Origin: Phoronis australis
Taxonomy: Eukaryota > Phoronida > Phoronidae
Length of the DNA: 60,000 bases
Direction of reading: 5' to 3'
Assembly: GCA_002633005.1 (NCBI GenBank)
Contig: NMRA01000067.1
Coordinates: forward strand, 379,025 to 439,024
Positions 26,379 to 39,500 of the stretch are shown piece after piece (the stretch's first letter is position 1; each line of letters opens with the position of its first letter). The position numbers were made by a program, and so were the translations under genes. The notes under the pieces were generated by a model, which ran no database searches, had not been told where the DNA came from, and worked only from the letters and a program-made list of their open reading frames with translations.

Positions 26379-26670
26379 GCTTTTCTATAAACAAAACAAT
26401 GTTAGTGTCCTGTTAAAAATGACGCAAGCTCTCCAAATGTTGACAAAAAGGGGGCATTTGAATGAAGAAGCGATTGTTAACAAACCTGTACCTGAGTCTT
26501 CAAACACGTTATACTCATCGCTTTCAAGAACTGATAACAATTACTGTTACCCAACAACTGTGATTGATGAAGATAAAATACATGATGATGAACCCATAAG
26601 ACTGACTTGTGACACCTTGAAATTTGAACACGATAGATACAGTTCTACTCCTGTTTATACAATAAGATAA
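26379..26670 (+). CDS. possible terminal exon of an unrecognised gene
   Basis: After a weak acceptor ('gagatttcaaag') a 96-codon frame runs to TAA at 26668-26670. Its second half has non-random, tail-like composition, with KPVPESSNTLYSSLSR, NNYCYPTTV and a final YSSTPVYTIR, which could be a cytoplasmic tail. A Met at 26418 could also start a smaller frame. No partner exons were found upstream with confidence and I recognise no family. Confidence 0.35.
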
Positions 26671-29600
26671 ACGCAGATTATGCGGTGTGTGAACACCCAA
26701 ATCTACTCCATTCGAAGAAACGACCGTTATTCGCATGTCAAAAGCTAATATTCCGTCAAAAAATGAAAAAATATAAACTATGCAAAAACATACATTCAAG
26801 GCTTGGCAGGGTTTATTATTTTTTCCTCCTCTTTTAAAATCTAATTATGAAAGGTTGATAAATTATGGGTTCATAAATTTAAAATCTCATTGTTTTTATA
26901 ATTATTCATCGCATCGCATCATTAGTCCATGATCACTATATTTCACTTGCAGTTATAGTGAAAGGTATTTTACTTTTAATTTATTTTATTTTAATTTTAT
27001 TTTTTTCATAAATTGTGGTATTTCTACAATCCAGATACACGAACAATGCTCTCTGCCTGGTCTCTGGGTTTGTTTACTGATATTCATTTCAATCCACTTT
27101 CACTTCTGAAAGTATAATTAGCATTTTTTGAAAGAAGTAATCAGATTGAGAAGCCAAGCGAGAAGGAAATCATGAATTTGTGAGGTCATGAGCGCTGGCG
27201 TTGTATGCATGACGGTATTTTTAAGTTAGCGTATACGATCCACAACATCCGCGTTAAAACAATTGATATCCGGTGGCATATTTTTCCGATCAACTAAGTT
27301 TTTAAGAGTCACAAGTTATGAAACTTTAAAGAAAGCGAGAATTGTTCAACCGTGCAAGTGTTTTCAGGAGAATATAGTGAAACGTATCGCGATCATAAAG
27401 TAAGGAAACACTTGATGATTAAGAGAAGAAATTGCCGTTGCCAAATGAACAGATCTGTATGAGAAACGTTATACACAGGCTGAGCAAAAAACTCATTGGA
27501 GAACCCACTATGTTATCGATGAAGGGTGTTCATGGCATGTTTCTGGTGGCAAGACGTTCACGGTAGCTTTAAATTACATGACGGCGTTTTTTTGGTTATT
27601 GTCTTCGGGGGGGGGGGGAGTTGAATACGCTGAACCTACGTAGATCGTCCAATGAGTTGAACGACAACAATGGTCCAAGCAACTAAGGACACTAAGAAAT
27701 AATCACTATGAATTAATGTTCTGAAACTGAAGTATATATTCAATAAATCATTGTCGTAGATGTAAACATGATTCACTTGGTTAAATTTCCCGAGTTTCAC
27801 CGTGTGAAGTACATTAACCCCACCAGGTGTCCGCCGTTAGCGAAATTGCTTCCTTCGTACTGACACCAAAAGACATCTTTGGAGCAAAAAAACTCCAATT
27901 AGAGACTTGGTAATCGGGCAGAAAAATCAAGTTTTCATGTTGCACTCGTTTTACGAAAAAAAATAACGTTTTCACTCAAAACATCAAATTTTAAAGGTCT
28001 CGTATTCGACTAGGTTTATTCTTTTAGTGGCACATCTCCATTACTGTGAAATAATTAACACTCCTTTCCAACACCCTTATTCGGAAAACGGGATCCTACA
28101 AGTTTAAACATTCCCTATTGTTAGTTGAACTGAATATTTGAGTGTAATACATCGATCACGAGTTATTAAGCTTGTCAGTGGCTGTAAAATTGTAAATGCC
28201 AGAAAAGTAAGTATTTGTAAAAAAATAAACTCGTCTGTTTCAACATTCGTCCCTCATGCATTGCATTATTCAATGATGCGCGGAAGTCGTGTTGTTCGCA
28301 ACGCGCAAGTTGTATTCTAAACTTTAGCACAGCATTGCAATGGACAGGAATGTGATCAGGCCTAAATACAACTGACTATCTGTGCAAATATTGAGCTGGA
28401 ACAAACACGCATGAGGAAAACTATCCAGTCTAAGGCCGCCACTGTAAAGGTGGCGAGCAACGTGATCTGATAAATTTGACAGTGTATCTTTTGACAATTT
28501 TCTGGAGTGAAATAGACACTTGACGGTATCGCGCACACAAACGACGGAGAATCAACGTAGGCTACCCTGGTCAGGAGGCGTATACAACCGCGTTTCAAAG
28601 GTTTTGGACAATCTAATATTTTACAAGATAGGCAGAGATACCGCGATCCTTCAGGGCATTCGCACACAAATTGGGTACTCTACGGCAGAATTATGACCAC
28701 TGGACCGCATGTCACATTCTCGCTAGTTCGTTCTCCGCATACTCTAATCGAATATTGTACATTGGCCCTAAAACAGTCACCTGTCCATCTGAGCTTGGTT
28801 GTAGTAATGAGTTGGGGGTGAACCGGGAGTATTGATAACTCTGATATAGGTTGTAAGCTCAGAGCAGTGGGGAAATGCTAACTAGTTCCAACGCACAAAA
28901 ATAAACCAAAGTCATTACACGGAGGTAATGGGGAAACATTAATAAATTTACTGGCTGCACAATGCCCCATCGATCACATTGACCTTTTAGACGGGTCACT
29001 CTGAACAGACAGCAGAAATATGTTACTCTAATTGAACAGTTAGTCCGGTCTCTCTTCATGTGTTGCTAATACGTGTCCCTGGTTCATGAACTGATTGCTC
29101 GTTTCGTTTTCTGTATATTTTTTGATTTTATATTGAAGTGTGTGTAAGATCACGTATTCCCGTTACCGGTATCGTATTGCAAAGAAAATAAATGGTAGCT
29201 TAGCCAGTTTATGGTTTATAGTCAAGTTGTTATGCTGAGAACAGGTTGTAAAGATTTAACTTAAAAAATAATCATTGCCATACTATTTTCAGGTAGTCTT
29301 TACTGTGAATATCAGCATAGAACGATTTTAGATTTTTAACAGTCGAAAAAACGACGCATGCATTAGGTACCTCAAGGATTAAGTTTTTATTCCCACATTA
29401 CAGCGGGCATTCAGTTTCGGTAATCTTCATTTTTTTCGTTCTTACCTGTATAGGGCCTGATCCGCCGTGTAGTGACTCTTGTCTAAGTTGATGAGTTATC
29501 AGTGCGCCTAGCTATGTGACCCACACTTCGATCGTCGGTGACACGCGACAAGCAGTTTTTAGTTCCTCGTATTCTTATCCGGTCTATGTCCCCATGCACG

Positions 29601-32600
29601 ATCAAGATGACTATCCATCACGACTTCAGTTTAAAAGAGTCCTCTGAAATACGTATGTTTCACGCTCAAAGCACATCGCTTCAGATTTATACACCTACAC
29701 GCAACATATCTCAGTCTCTTTGTGTCATCGCAGATTTCAGTCCTCGGACTTGACAAGTTCTTTATTCGAAGTGCATACACCGGACAACGTACATGTAGAC
29801 ATCGTTTTCGCCAATTGACGGTATTCGATCATACCAGGTAAATATTGTCACGATCTCCCGAAGTTTTAGCGTTCTCCGTACAGTTTTGTTTCGCAGGAAC
29901 TTTTGAGGCAGTGAAAACAAGTGTGAACTCCTCCCCGCACCTGTCCACCTATCAGTGAGTAATGGTCGTATGGTATGGTACGTCTTTTGTTGTCTTAGTT
30001 TAACGGCCAATATGACGAAGAAAAAACATGTGTGATAAATTCGAATTATATCGTGTTTACAAGCGCTTGTTGTGATTTCAAAAGAAAAACAAACAAAAAA
30101 CATACAATTCTGTTTACACTGCTCGCTGAATTGACAATGACCGACCGCCAATGTTGTTCTGGTTTAGAAAATACCATTCAGTCAATCGCCTTTGGTATGG
30201 CCGCTATGAGATGGTGTATATTTTCATAGTCTTTCCGACGAAGACAATTCTTCCGTTGTTCCTCAAAGCGCTCGCTCGTGTGTCCGTGAATTTTCTAGCA
30301 GAACAACCGTTTCCTTTTGTCCACGTGCAGCGAAGAGTAGGGAATATAATCACGAGCCATGAATCGGCCGATTCCGTAATGCACCTGCAGAACAAACAAC
30401 TATTACCTTTCTCATTCAAAATGTGTGTCCTATTCACCCGTGCTTTTGTTTTTCATACGGTCCGACGGAATGTCTTAGACCAGTTAGCGCCTGCACATAA
30501 AATCGACCGCCTGCCTACATCGATGAACCAGTCTTAGTGGGGATGACGTCATACCAGATGGCCAATAAACATGGAACTAGAGACGAATACCATCCAATCA
30601 ACGAACAGTACCATGTGAATTTTTAAGGATGATCACTCCCCAAGCTGCGTTACTGTCAAGGTTTGCTTTCCGTATACGCAAAATGACAAAAAAAATCGTT
30701 CTCACGGTGTTTGCATCTCATTTTGTAAGTGCATTTCAGACCGAGGCCTTCCTTGAAATATCAAGTGATATTGTTATCTATGAGATGGTAACGCGGGCAT
30801 GGCTCGGATACAGACAGGACAATATACATGTAGCTGGCTTGCATTTTCATCATTGCACTGCATGTTGGTATCACTGTAACATTGGCGCCTGTGCAAGCTG
30901 AATTTTGAACGCGAAATCGTTTAAAATAAATGACGAGCTCGCGCTCACGACTTTTAAAACAGACGGACTCAGTAAATTATTTTGTACAATGAATACAAAT
31001 TGGGTAGTATGACGTTTCATTGCTGGAGTCAGTGCCGGAAACTATAGTGTTTGCGAGTCCAGTCAATGTAATCTACTAAGACGATGATAATAGTGAAACT
31101 ACGTGATAAATTGCACAAAGATTAATCGCTTAGATTTTTAAAACGATTTTATTTACGCGGTGTTGTTGCGACGCCGACAAGTGAATCGTGCGTACTGAGT
31201 GCGATGTGTGGATTAAATTAATCCGCCATTGGGAGACTCGATCAACTACGAAACTGACAGAGAACTCAGATCTCATCGACATTGTTCAGATGAATGCATT
31301 TCGATGGATACGTTTTAGAATAATTGCGGTCTACATTCAGCCATGCAACACTGACCTATTCTATTGGTGTATGCTTGTGAGGTAACAGATCTGAAAAAAT
31401 CTCGCGCGATTTGAAATTTAATGGTCAGTTTTAATTTATGACTACAGCGCAGTCCGCTTTCTGTGATACCAAATTAACATTGTCGAGTCTGCAAAAAGTA
31501 GTTTAAGCCGGGAGAATCTTGTGAAACTTGGAATTGGTTCAATTTCCCCGACGTCATTGGACGCTGTCCGTGTATTTGCAAGGAGCTCTAAGGTATTGTT
31601 GGCCTCTCAGGTTGTATGGGCAAAGCTCCTTGTCTTGTAGATTGTAATGTGTGTTTGTGAAAATTTGTAAATATTTACGTGTGCCATAATAACTGATCGT
31701 TGGGCTATTTGTTTAGTAGAATAGAACATGTTAGGCAGGTCTAATTGATTATTTAGCTGGTAGGCGAGTTTTAACACACGGTTTTCTCAACCACGCAAAT
31801 CATGTTACGACCTAAGGCAGAAAACTGACGCGACAAAATACTTCTATTAAACGAATACAAACTTATATTAAAACGGCGACAAATATGTTAACTACTTGAG
31901 CCACCATGCCGTGAAATCCATCTTCGTCATAGGATAGAGTTTCAAAGTACGTGAATGTTTCACAAATATGTGGCCGCGGATTGACCTTAAGTTGTTGCAT
32001 GAAGTAAAAAATAAATCGTTAGATAAACATTGTATCTGAAGGTAAAAAAGAATAACAAAAATTGATTTTAATTCAAGTTTATTGATTACCGGAAGTGAGC
32101 ACATCTACTGCACTATGCAGCGCTAGTAGTTATCATAATTGTCAAAGGTTAGTGGCGTAAAACAATCGTTCGGACGAGTTGTGATATAATAAACCAGAAT
32201 ACTTAAAGAATGAGGAACGGTGATAGGAAAAGTGAAATCCTGCCCCCAAGGTCCAATCGTAGTCACAAGTTTACTTCAGAGGAGGTCTCGTCCAATGCAC
32301 TACTAGGGACATTTCATAAATCTCAGCTCTGTTCGAGTTTGCGTTTCATGTATCGAGTCACTAACAGTGGAGTTTTGTATCATTCAGCGTTCGTAGTTGA
32401 ACCCAATTTTGTTGGTGGAACTTTTGAAATTAAAAAATGGACTTAAAACCCTATAAAAATTTGCTGATTCTGAAGTAATCTCATGCGTGATTTAAATGTA
32501 TATGATTCGCGGTATGACTAAACTGTCTTTCGAATTTGTGTTATAAGTTCCCAACTTAAGTGAAACGGAAAGAGCATCTATTTATATATCAGAGGGTAAA

Positions 32601-35600
32601 GGTTTGTGCTCTCAACTGTTCTTGGAACTTTCACCCAAACTGGTTCCAGATTTCATTGTGTTTAGATCACAGCAGTGCAGCCTGCCGTAATACCGTGATC
32701 ACGTCTCGCTGCCTGGACCTCGGTTTCAATGGGAAATACAGTCACGCTCTCAAGTTCTGACTACCACGGCCCTGCTAGATTGAGTAGGGTAATGTTCTGC
32801 AGACGCGAGAACATCGGGGAAAACTCGAGACTTCGCGACATGCATTGCAATGAAAAGCAAGTGGACACACTAGCTTAATTTACTGACAAGATTCTTGCTC
32901 CAGGGAACTCAGCCCCGGTAATGACAGAGATACAGTAGAATGGACACATAGTGTAAACTCCCAGCTCATGTTGTAGAAGCTGTCTTTCCGGAACACTTCT
33001 AGAGAGCCCTCTTCTCACATTAGCTCTAACATTGCACATTCGTGCACATAGCACTGCGCCCTTGCTATGCGCCACGCCAATGTAGTATAGAATACGCGTC
33101 TCCTTAGAACCCACGTTTCAGGAATCTGAAAAGTACACCGAACTGAGACAGAAATACTAAGCGCGATCACGTCCACTGCACCGGCGGGTTAGACGAGTAC
33201 ATCACACTTCTATCGGGAGAAACTTCTAAGTATTCTGTCACCTGCACGAGAACACGTTTCTTATTTTCTATCGGTAACTATGACAACGATAACAAATAGT
33301 CGGCTACGATTTCTGTGTATTCTGACAAGAAACATGCCGGTTTAATTGTACTCAGGCGAACTTGAGCATTTCGCGGAAAATGTTCACGATTCATTAAAAT
33401 ATTAAATTTCAATTATTATCCTCGCACCCTATTTAAATGTGTCTATTTTCATAGAAATTTTCAATAGCAACAACTATCATATTTAATCTCATACATGCCA
33501 CATTGAAAACGGCTCATCCGAGATGACACAAGCGTACCTACTCGTATTCAGTAGCCTCCGTACCAACCATTAATGTAAATAAAATTACATTGCTTATGAT
33601 AATTTCAAAATTTTACGAACCAGAACGGCAGACACTACATTGTATCTCGTGACATTACGCGTTCTGGTATATTGAGCAGTACACAATTCTTTAGATTTTT
33701 ACAAACCGGAAATACCGCCGATGTAATTTAAATTGCAGTGACAATATAAAGAGACATTTATCGGTTTACAGCAGTAAAACAATCGCTAAACCTCGCCGTT
33801 ATCAGTCGGATATTTTCGGAAATCAACGCAGGTAACTTTAACGATGGAAAATACTCCGCCTGCATTAATCGTGCGGGACTTAGCTCCGCCAGCAGAATGT
33901 TAGACTGAGACCGCGGGGGTTGCTAGATCAATTCTGCTATGAGTATGATCTCAGAAAATCACTTTTCTCACCAATAGTGACGCTTAACGAAGCAAGATAA
34001 GAAAGCCTAACATGATAACTGAACGGAATAAGATGAAATAAGTCACGAGGTTACATGTACATATTAACTGCAATTAAATAGTGCTTTTTCAATTTGCTAT
34101 ACGTTGCATTTTCAAAGTTATTTGTCCATACTACAATACAAATATTAATCACTAATTACTTTTGTAAAACATGAACGCTGACCTGACGTCTGATCCGACG
34201 CCAAATCAGACGTACCGTAATTAACGTTTACAAGGCAGTCACGCATTTCTAAGGATAGGCGGGAATTTTCACCGTTCGTCCTTCTGAGCGGCTTGTACCA
34301 GGATCAAAGAGAGCAGGGAGCTGGAATCAGGTACAATTGTGATGACCGGATTGCCCAATGCGAGCAAGACCCAATTAAATGTAATTATCCAACCATAAGC
34401 TGTATTTAGACATCTTTGACTGTACATAGTGGCGAATTTTCAAAATGCATTAACCTCTAATTTTCGTTATAAACGAACACCACCGAACGGCGGTATTCAG
34501 CTGGAAAAAACAACCAAGTACGGTTTTCGATTTTTAAAAATCGATGAAGTAGCAATCTAAAAACTACAACCATTGGGTACGATTGAAGATAAACTACCGC
34601 GCGTATTGATATACTCGGTGGATATACAAACGCTGATCAGAGTAAACAATATCACATGGATTCATTTTTTAATATTCTTTCAATCTCATTTAACCAGATT
34701 TTTGACCAGGAAACAGTTGTTGTGCCCACATTTCATTTTTTTACTGACAAAGAGATAGAATAGTTATATAGTCAGTGCCACCGATTCCAAATCTTCAGTT
34801 GGTTATCAACATATTTGCACTTTTGTATATATTTTATGATTTGAGTTCTAATAAAGATTAAATTTTAATGACACGTGAAATGTTTAGTGTACCTGTAATG
34901 TGGCAAGTTTAGGAATGGACTCACAATGAACTTAACTAATTAAGTTGAGCTGGCGATCAAAATCTACCATTGTTTTGGTACTTCAAGTTAAAAACTTCGA
35001 TAAAAAGTTATCAACCCGTTCCCGGTAAGAAAAAAAAAATAAGTGGGCAGAGGCATTAAAAATTAAATAAAGAAAACCAATATGAAACTCATCGTTCCTT
35101 TGGGAAGTGGCCCTTCGTGAAGATAAACACAAGTTAACCTTTTTAGTCATTTTGTAATATTTATAATGTACTAAGTTAAAACTACTCTCCAGAGTTGCAG
35201 GCTTTAATTCTGCAAATGTCAGAGAAAACCAAATTGGGGGTACTAACAACAACCATTGTTGAGACAGTAATGCTAGCAATTACATTTCCACTTCATTAGC
35301 TCAGATCTTCATCAATACAAAGGGCGTGCTGAATAGGCATCGTAAAAGTTGTCTGAGGCTTAGGGAATCAGAGCGGTAACCAGTGTAAGCGAGAAATTCT
35401 CCACATGGACGGCAGATCTGCCCTTTTATCTCAAGAAGTTTACGTTCCCATACCGTGATTTGTGGTTAGGCTCTGCCAACCCATGGTGACTGCACGTGAT
35501 TGGTTAGAAGTGTAACATTTCACCACTGACGTTGGGCTAATTTCTCGTAAGACGGTGTATGGTACGCCTCGGTGGACAATAGTTTTAAGCGTTCAGATGG

Positions 35601-35844
35601 GCCTTGTGACCAGACGCCCTATCTTCATTCTGCACCTGAACGCTGCATTAGTGAATGAATGTGTGCATAACAAGGCCTGGAACAACTTTATATTTAAACA
35701 CCACGTGACAACGAACAAACTCACGCATAATTTCTAATCACAAAAGATGAAAATGCGAGCTGGCAAAAGGGTAAAGACATATAGTAAATTGTAAATGACT
35801 CTCAACTTAGTACCGTTTGTTTAAAGTCTGTAGAATTTTGACTT
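26671..35844. other. intergenic region, no gene seen
   Basis: Nothing coding can be supported across about 9 kb; frames of up to about 128 codons near 30.2 kb look random and are open on both strands. Minor structures are a 12-base G run at 27607-27618 and a small hairpin at 34186-34213. Confidence 0.55.
34186..34213. repeat. short perfect inverted repeat
   Basis: ACGTCTGAT and its exact complement ATCAGACGT are separated by 10 bases. No terminator-like context is meaningful in this genome and the function is unknown. Confidence 0.5.
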
Positions 35845-36524
35845 TTAGGAACATATTGATTTGATGAGATTGAATAGAAATTTACAGAATTTAGTATGCC
35901 ACTTTTGTTTTGGAGCGTCAGATAGCTTCAGATTTCGGACAAATGTCGGGGGGTTATTGTGATTAAAGAGAGACACTTTCACGTTGCAATACTGTTTGCC
36001 AATGACGTGAGCGAATTTCACAAAGTGACGTTTACTGAAGCGAGAATTTACGTCAGGAATATGTGCAAATGGTTCTTTGGCTTCAACGTAAAACAAATCT
36101 TTATCTTTTTGGGGATACAAGACTAGTTTTCCATTTTTGCCGTAATTCATCTGCAATCGCCCGTCTTTATTTTTAACAATAGTAAGATTACCAAGAGCAA
36201 AGTTTCCAAATGTGCCGAGATAGTAATCAATGGGCCGCGAAAGTGCGCCATCTTTTGGAAAAATGATACTAGCCGATCTGTAGTAAAAGTCGTCTGCTTT
36301 TCCCCATGGTTGAGGATAAGAACATATAGTAGCATTTACTAGCCAAGGTGTGTCTCCTAACAAAAGGTCAAGGATGAAGTTGTGTAACAGAACGTTGGCT
36401 TTTACGGCAGGGATCGACGAGGGTCCGTTTCCTACACTGTAGATGGCGCTCTTTTTTCCTGGTATGTATGTCAAGAAACCGTCGTGGCCCACCAGATTAC
36501 CAGCGTGTGAGATGATTTTCTGGC
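35845..36524 (-). CDS. serine hydrolase exon 5 (HxG and C-terminal domain)
   Basis: Acceptor 'aactttcctag'. It opens GQKIISHAGNLVGHDGF, which supplies the HxG motif, and runs 225 codons to the stop at 35847-35845. The second half has the beta-rich pattern of the accessory domain. No clear polyadenylation signal is seen just downstream. Confidence 0.93.
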
Positions 36525-39500
36525 CTAGGAAAGTTAAGAGAAACAACACCGTCAATCAAGCCTACACACACATGCACGCACATACGCACACAGACAGCAC
36601 GTATTGCCAAGATACATGAATCAGACGAAAATGTGAAACATACCATGTTTTTAAACAGGCATTTTCTTACGTGCACAACCAGAATGGGCATTTTAAACTT
36701 CAAATTCTTCATTGAATTCCTTTAATTTTCGAAAAGAGTAAACATAATATTGAAAGAACTAGTTTGTGTTAAAATTCGTTTGATAAGGCGTTTTAAATTG
36801 AATGTAGGAGGAATCATCAATAACCTTAGTTTAATGTTTATTTTAGAACGAAATGTCGTATTACATTATGCAGTTTCAGTTATTCAAAAGTTACACTGCA
36901 TCATCAGAATCCAATAGAAACATGTCCGCGTGCAAGACTACAATACGTTTATTTGTATTAAAGGCCTCTGGCCCAAATTACAATAAACAAAAAAATTAAT
37001 TCGGCACATTTGCATACGAAGTCAACCCATTTAAAAGTTGTTCTCGTCTTTTAAGGGCAGAATACACACATTTAACAGATATATCTGGATTAGCTAGCAG
37101 GCGTATACAGCTGTATGCATGCAAGACTATTTCTACAACTATGACCTTATTTCTTGTCGTCTCAAAAAATGAAGCTTTCGTATGACGGTATAGAAATAAA
37201 ATGAAAGCGACTTCACAGGGCGGGAAAATTCGGTTGAAAATGGTGGTCGCTAGGATTGATTGCATGCAGTTTAATTGTCATAACGCGTCCCTTTTCGTAT
37301 TTAGGCTTGTTCACTGGTTTAGTCTGGAATATGTCAAAACGCGCAACCGTGTGTAGCCTAAACCAAATATCAAGAGCTGAAGTTGCTGGTAGCGATAGTC
37401 AATAGAATAACGACAGTAAATTTGAAATAAAGCTTTACCTTTATACCAACCGACAGTCCAACCTTTGGCATAGTTATCCAGCGAATGTGTATAGGGGGCG
37501 CTTTTTAGAACAAATGCACCGCCAAACCAGGGTTGAGGTACCACCATGACTGGGTAGAACACGCTGCGAAGAGACTTCGAAGATATCACTATTCGGTTGT
37601 CGTCTGCCCTACCCTCAGAGGCCAAGAACTTGAGATATTTCGCCATGTCTTCAACTGTAGAAGATATCGAACCCGCGGGTCCCACAGCCCCAACGCCTCT
37701 AGAAAATGAAACGACAGTCTTCACTCATTACAGAGGATTTCGAATTTCCGACTGAGGAAATTCTGTAGGAAATATCTAGTTGACTGTTCGTAAACAACAG
37801 CTACCTGCACTGAGTCTGCGTTTGGTGTCAAAACGCAGTGTTTTCTTGTGTGGCATTTTCGCGACACTTTTGAAAAACGAACTTTGGAATTCCTAGAGTG
37901 ACAAAAGCTCCATTAGTTCTCAGGAAAACCATTCGCTGGAAGTCATATTTCACAGGATCTCTGTGAGCATTTTAGGACACCCTCTATAGATCATGTGTTA
38001 TCGTGTCAAAATTGTGTGTGAGACCAAAAAGTCGGAATATGCCTACATTCCCACATCCCAGAACGGTATACGAGGTACGGAACAATGAAGTTTTCATCGG
38101 TCTACTGAGTTTTTGAAATCAAAAGCGGCCTCTATCGTTGACACTTCTGAGCCTCAATCGGACAAGTGAAGAACGTTTCATGACAACAAACTCAGTTTTT
38201 CAAAGTCGGGGTACAGGTATGTCTAGCGCGTGCAACTTGATCATCGACTGTACAAAAATCTTAACTTGTATCAGCATGACAAGTTGTAAATTCCTGTTAA
38301 TGAACAAAGGTGATTACCATCATGGTTACCATGACAGCAGAGTTTACACAATACCTCACGGATGCGTTGCATTGTGGGTAAATACCGAAAAATCAGTATT
38401 TCGGTACTGGTCACACATCCAGTCTCTCTTAACATTAGAGTCTGGTGAACACGTTTGGCACAGTAACAGTTCTTGGACGGTGAATCAAAGATTAAATCAA
38501 CCAGTGTACTTAAATCAGCTAAAAAGGCATGGTGTTACAACATCAACTGGCGTAACTCAGTCACAATCCATTGATAAACGCGATTAAGGATCACCATACT
38601 CTTGGCTGACCACAGTGTCTGCACTGGAACAGGACAGATCTTATTTTGGTTTTTAGTACTTCTGTTTCAGTCTGCCTAGGTTATCCAAAGGGGAACATCC
38701 AGCAGTTGAAAGCATTTAGCAACAACTGAATAAATATTTGCCATTTTGAAATGTTGAAATGATCATACCGAATGGTATCGTTTTCGAGATGTAGACAGCC
38801 AGTAGAGGCTGGATGCGAGACTATTCAGGAAGTGTCTGTTAAATTACTTAAACGCACCTGAGAGCTCGAGGATCCCTCAACGTCCAGTTGGCACTTTTGC
38901 TATATTTCACATAGGCTTTGGCAAAGTTTGTCCAGTCGGGTGCTTGTTTGTCGTAGAATGTGGACATTGTCATACCGAGAGGCTTGAATATTCTTTCCTC
39001 CATGAGCGTTTCCCAAGCTTTACCGCCCAATGCTTCACTCAGCTTGGCAGAAATAGAAAATACGACGTTGTTGTAGCGAATAACATCTCGGAAGCCTGCC
39101 TTATACTTGGCACTGTTAAACTTGAGCCGCCTGAAATATTAAATATTGAATTCCGTGAGATAAAGCAATTAAGGCATCCTTATAGCGTTAGCATCGTGAT
39201 CGTCGAATAAATCGAGCAGGTCAAAACAGTTAAGAGCCATTCCACGAGAAAATCAAAAGAAATCAAAATCACTCTAGGGGTCATCTTCCAGATTCAACTT
39301 AAACTTTGTGTATGTGATCATGGTGTTGCTGTGGTACTAAAAGCACCAATTTTGCACCTATTGACCTCTTTAGTTTTTACTTATAGGCCTTTAAAGGTTT
39401 ATGAAGAAAATGACACATTTTTGCAAACTGAAAACAGAAAGTTGCAAATATAAAATATGTAGATTGGCGGAAATGAGGGAAAACACATAATAGCATTAGA

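Noticed and set aside
30151-30537. 128-codon plus-strand frame
   Set aside because: Composition is random-looking, the reverse strand is also open, and no splice sites or homologues were recognised.
38138-38587. 149-codon open frame on the plus strand
   Set aside because: It lies inside an intron of the hydrolase gene on the opposite strand, has no recognisable motif, and no splice context supports it; probably chance.
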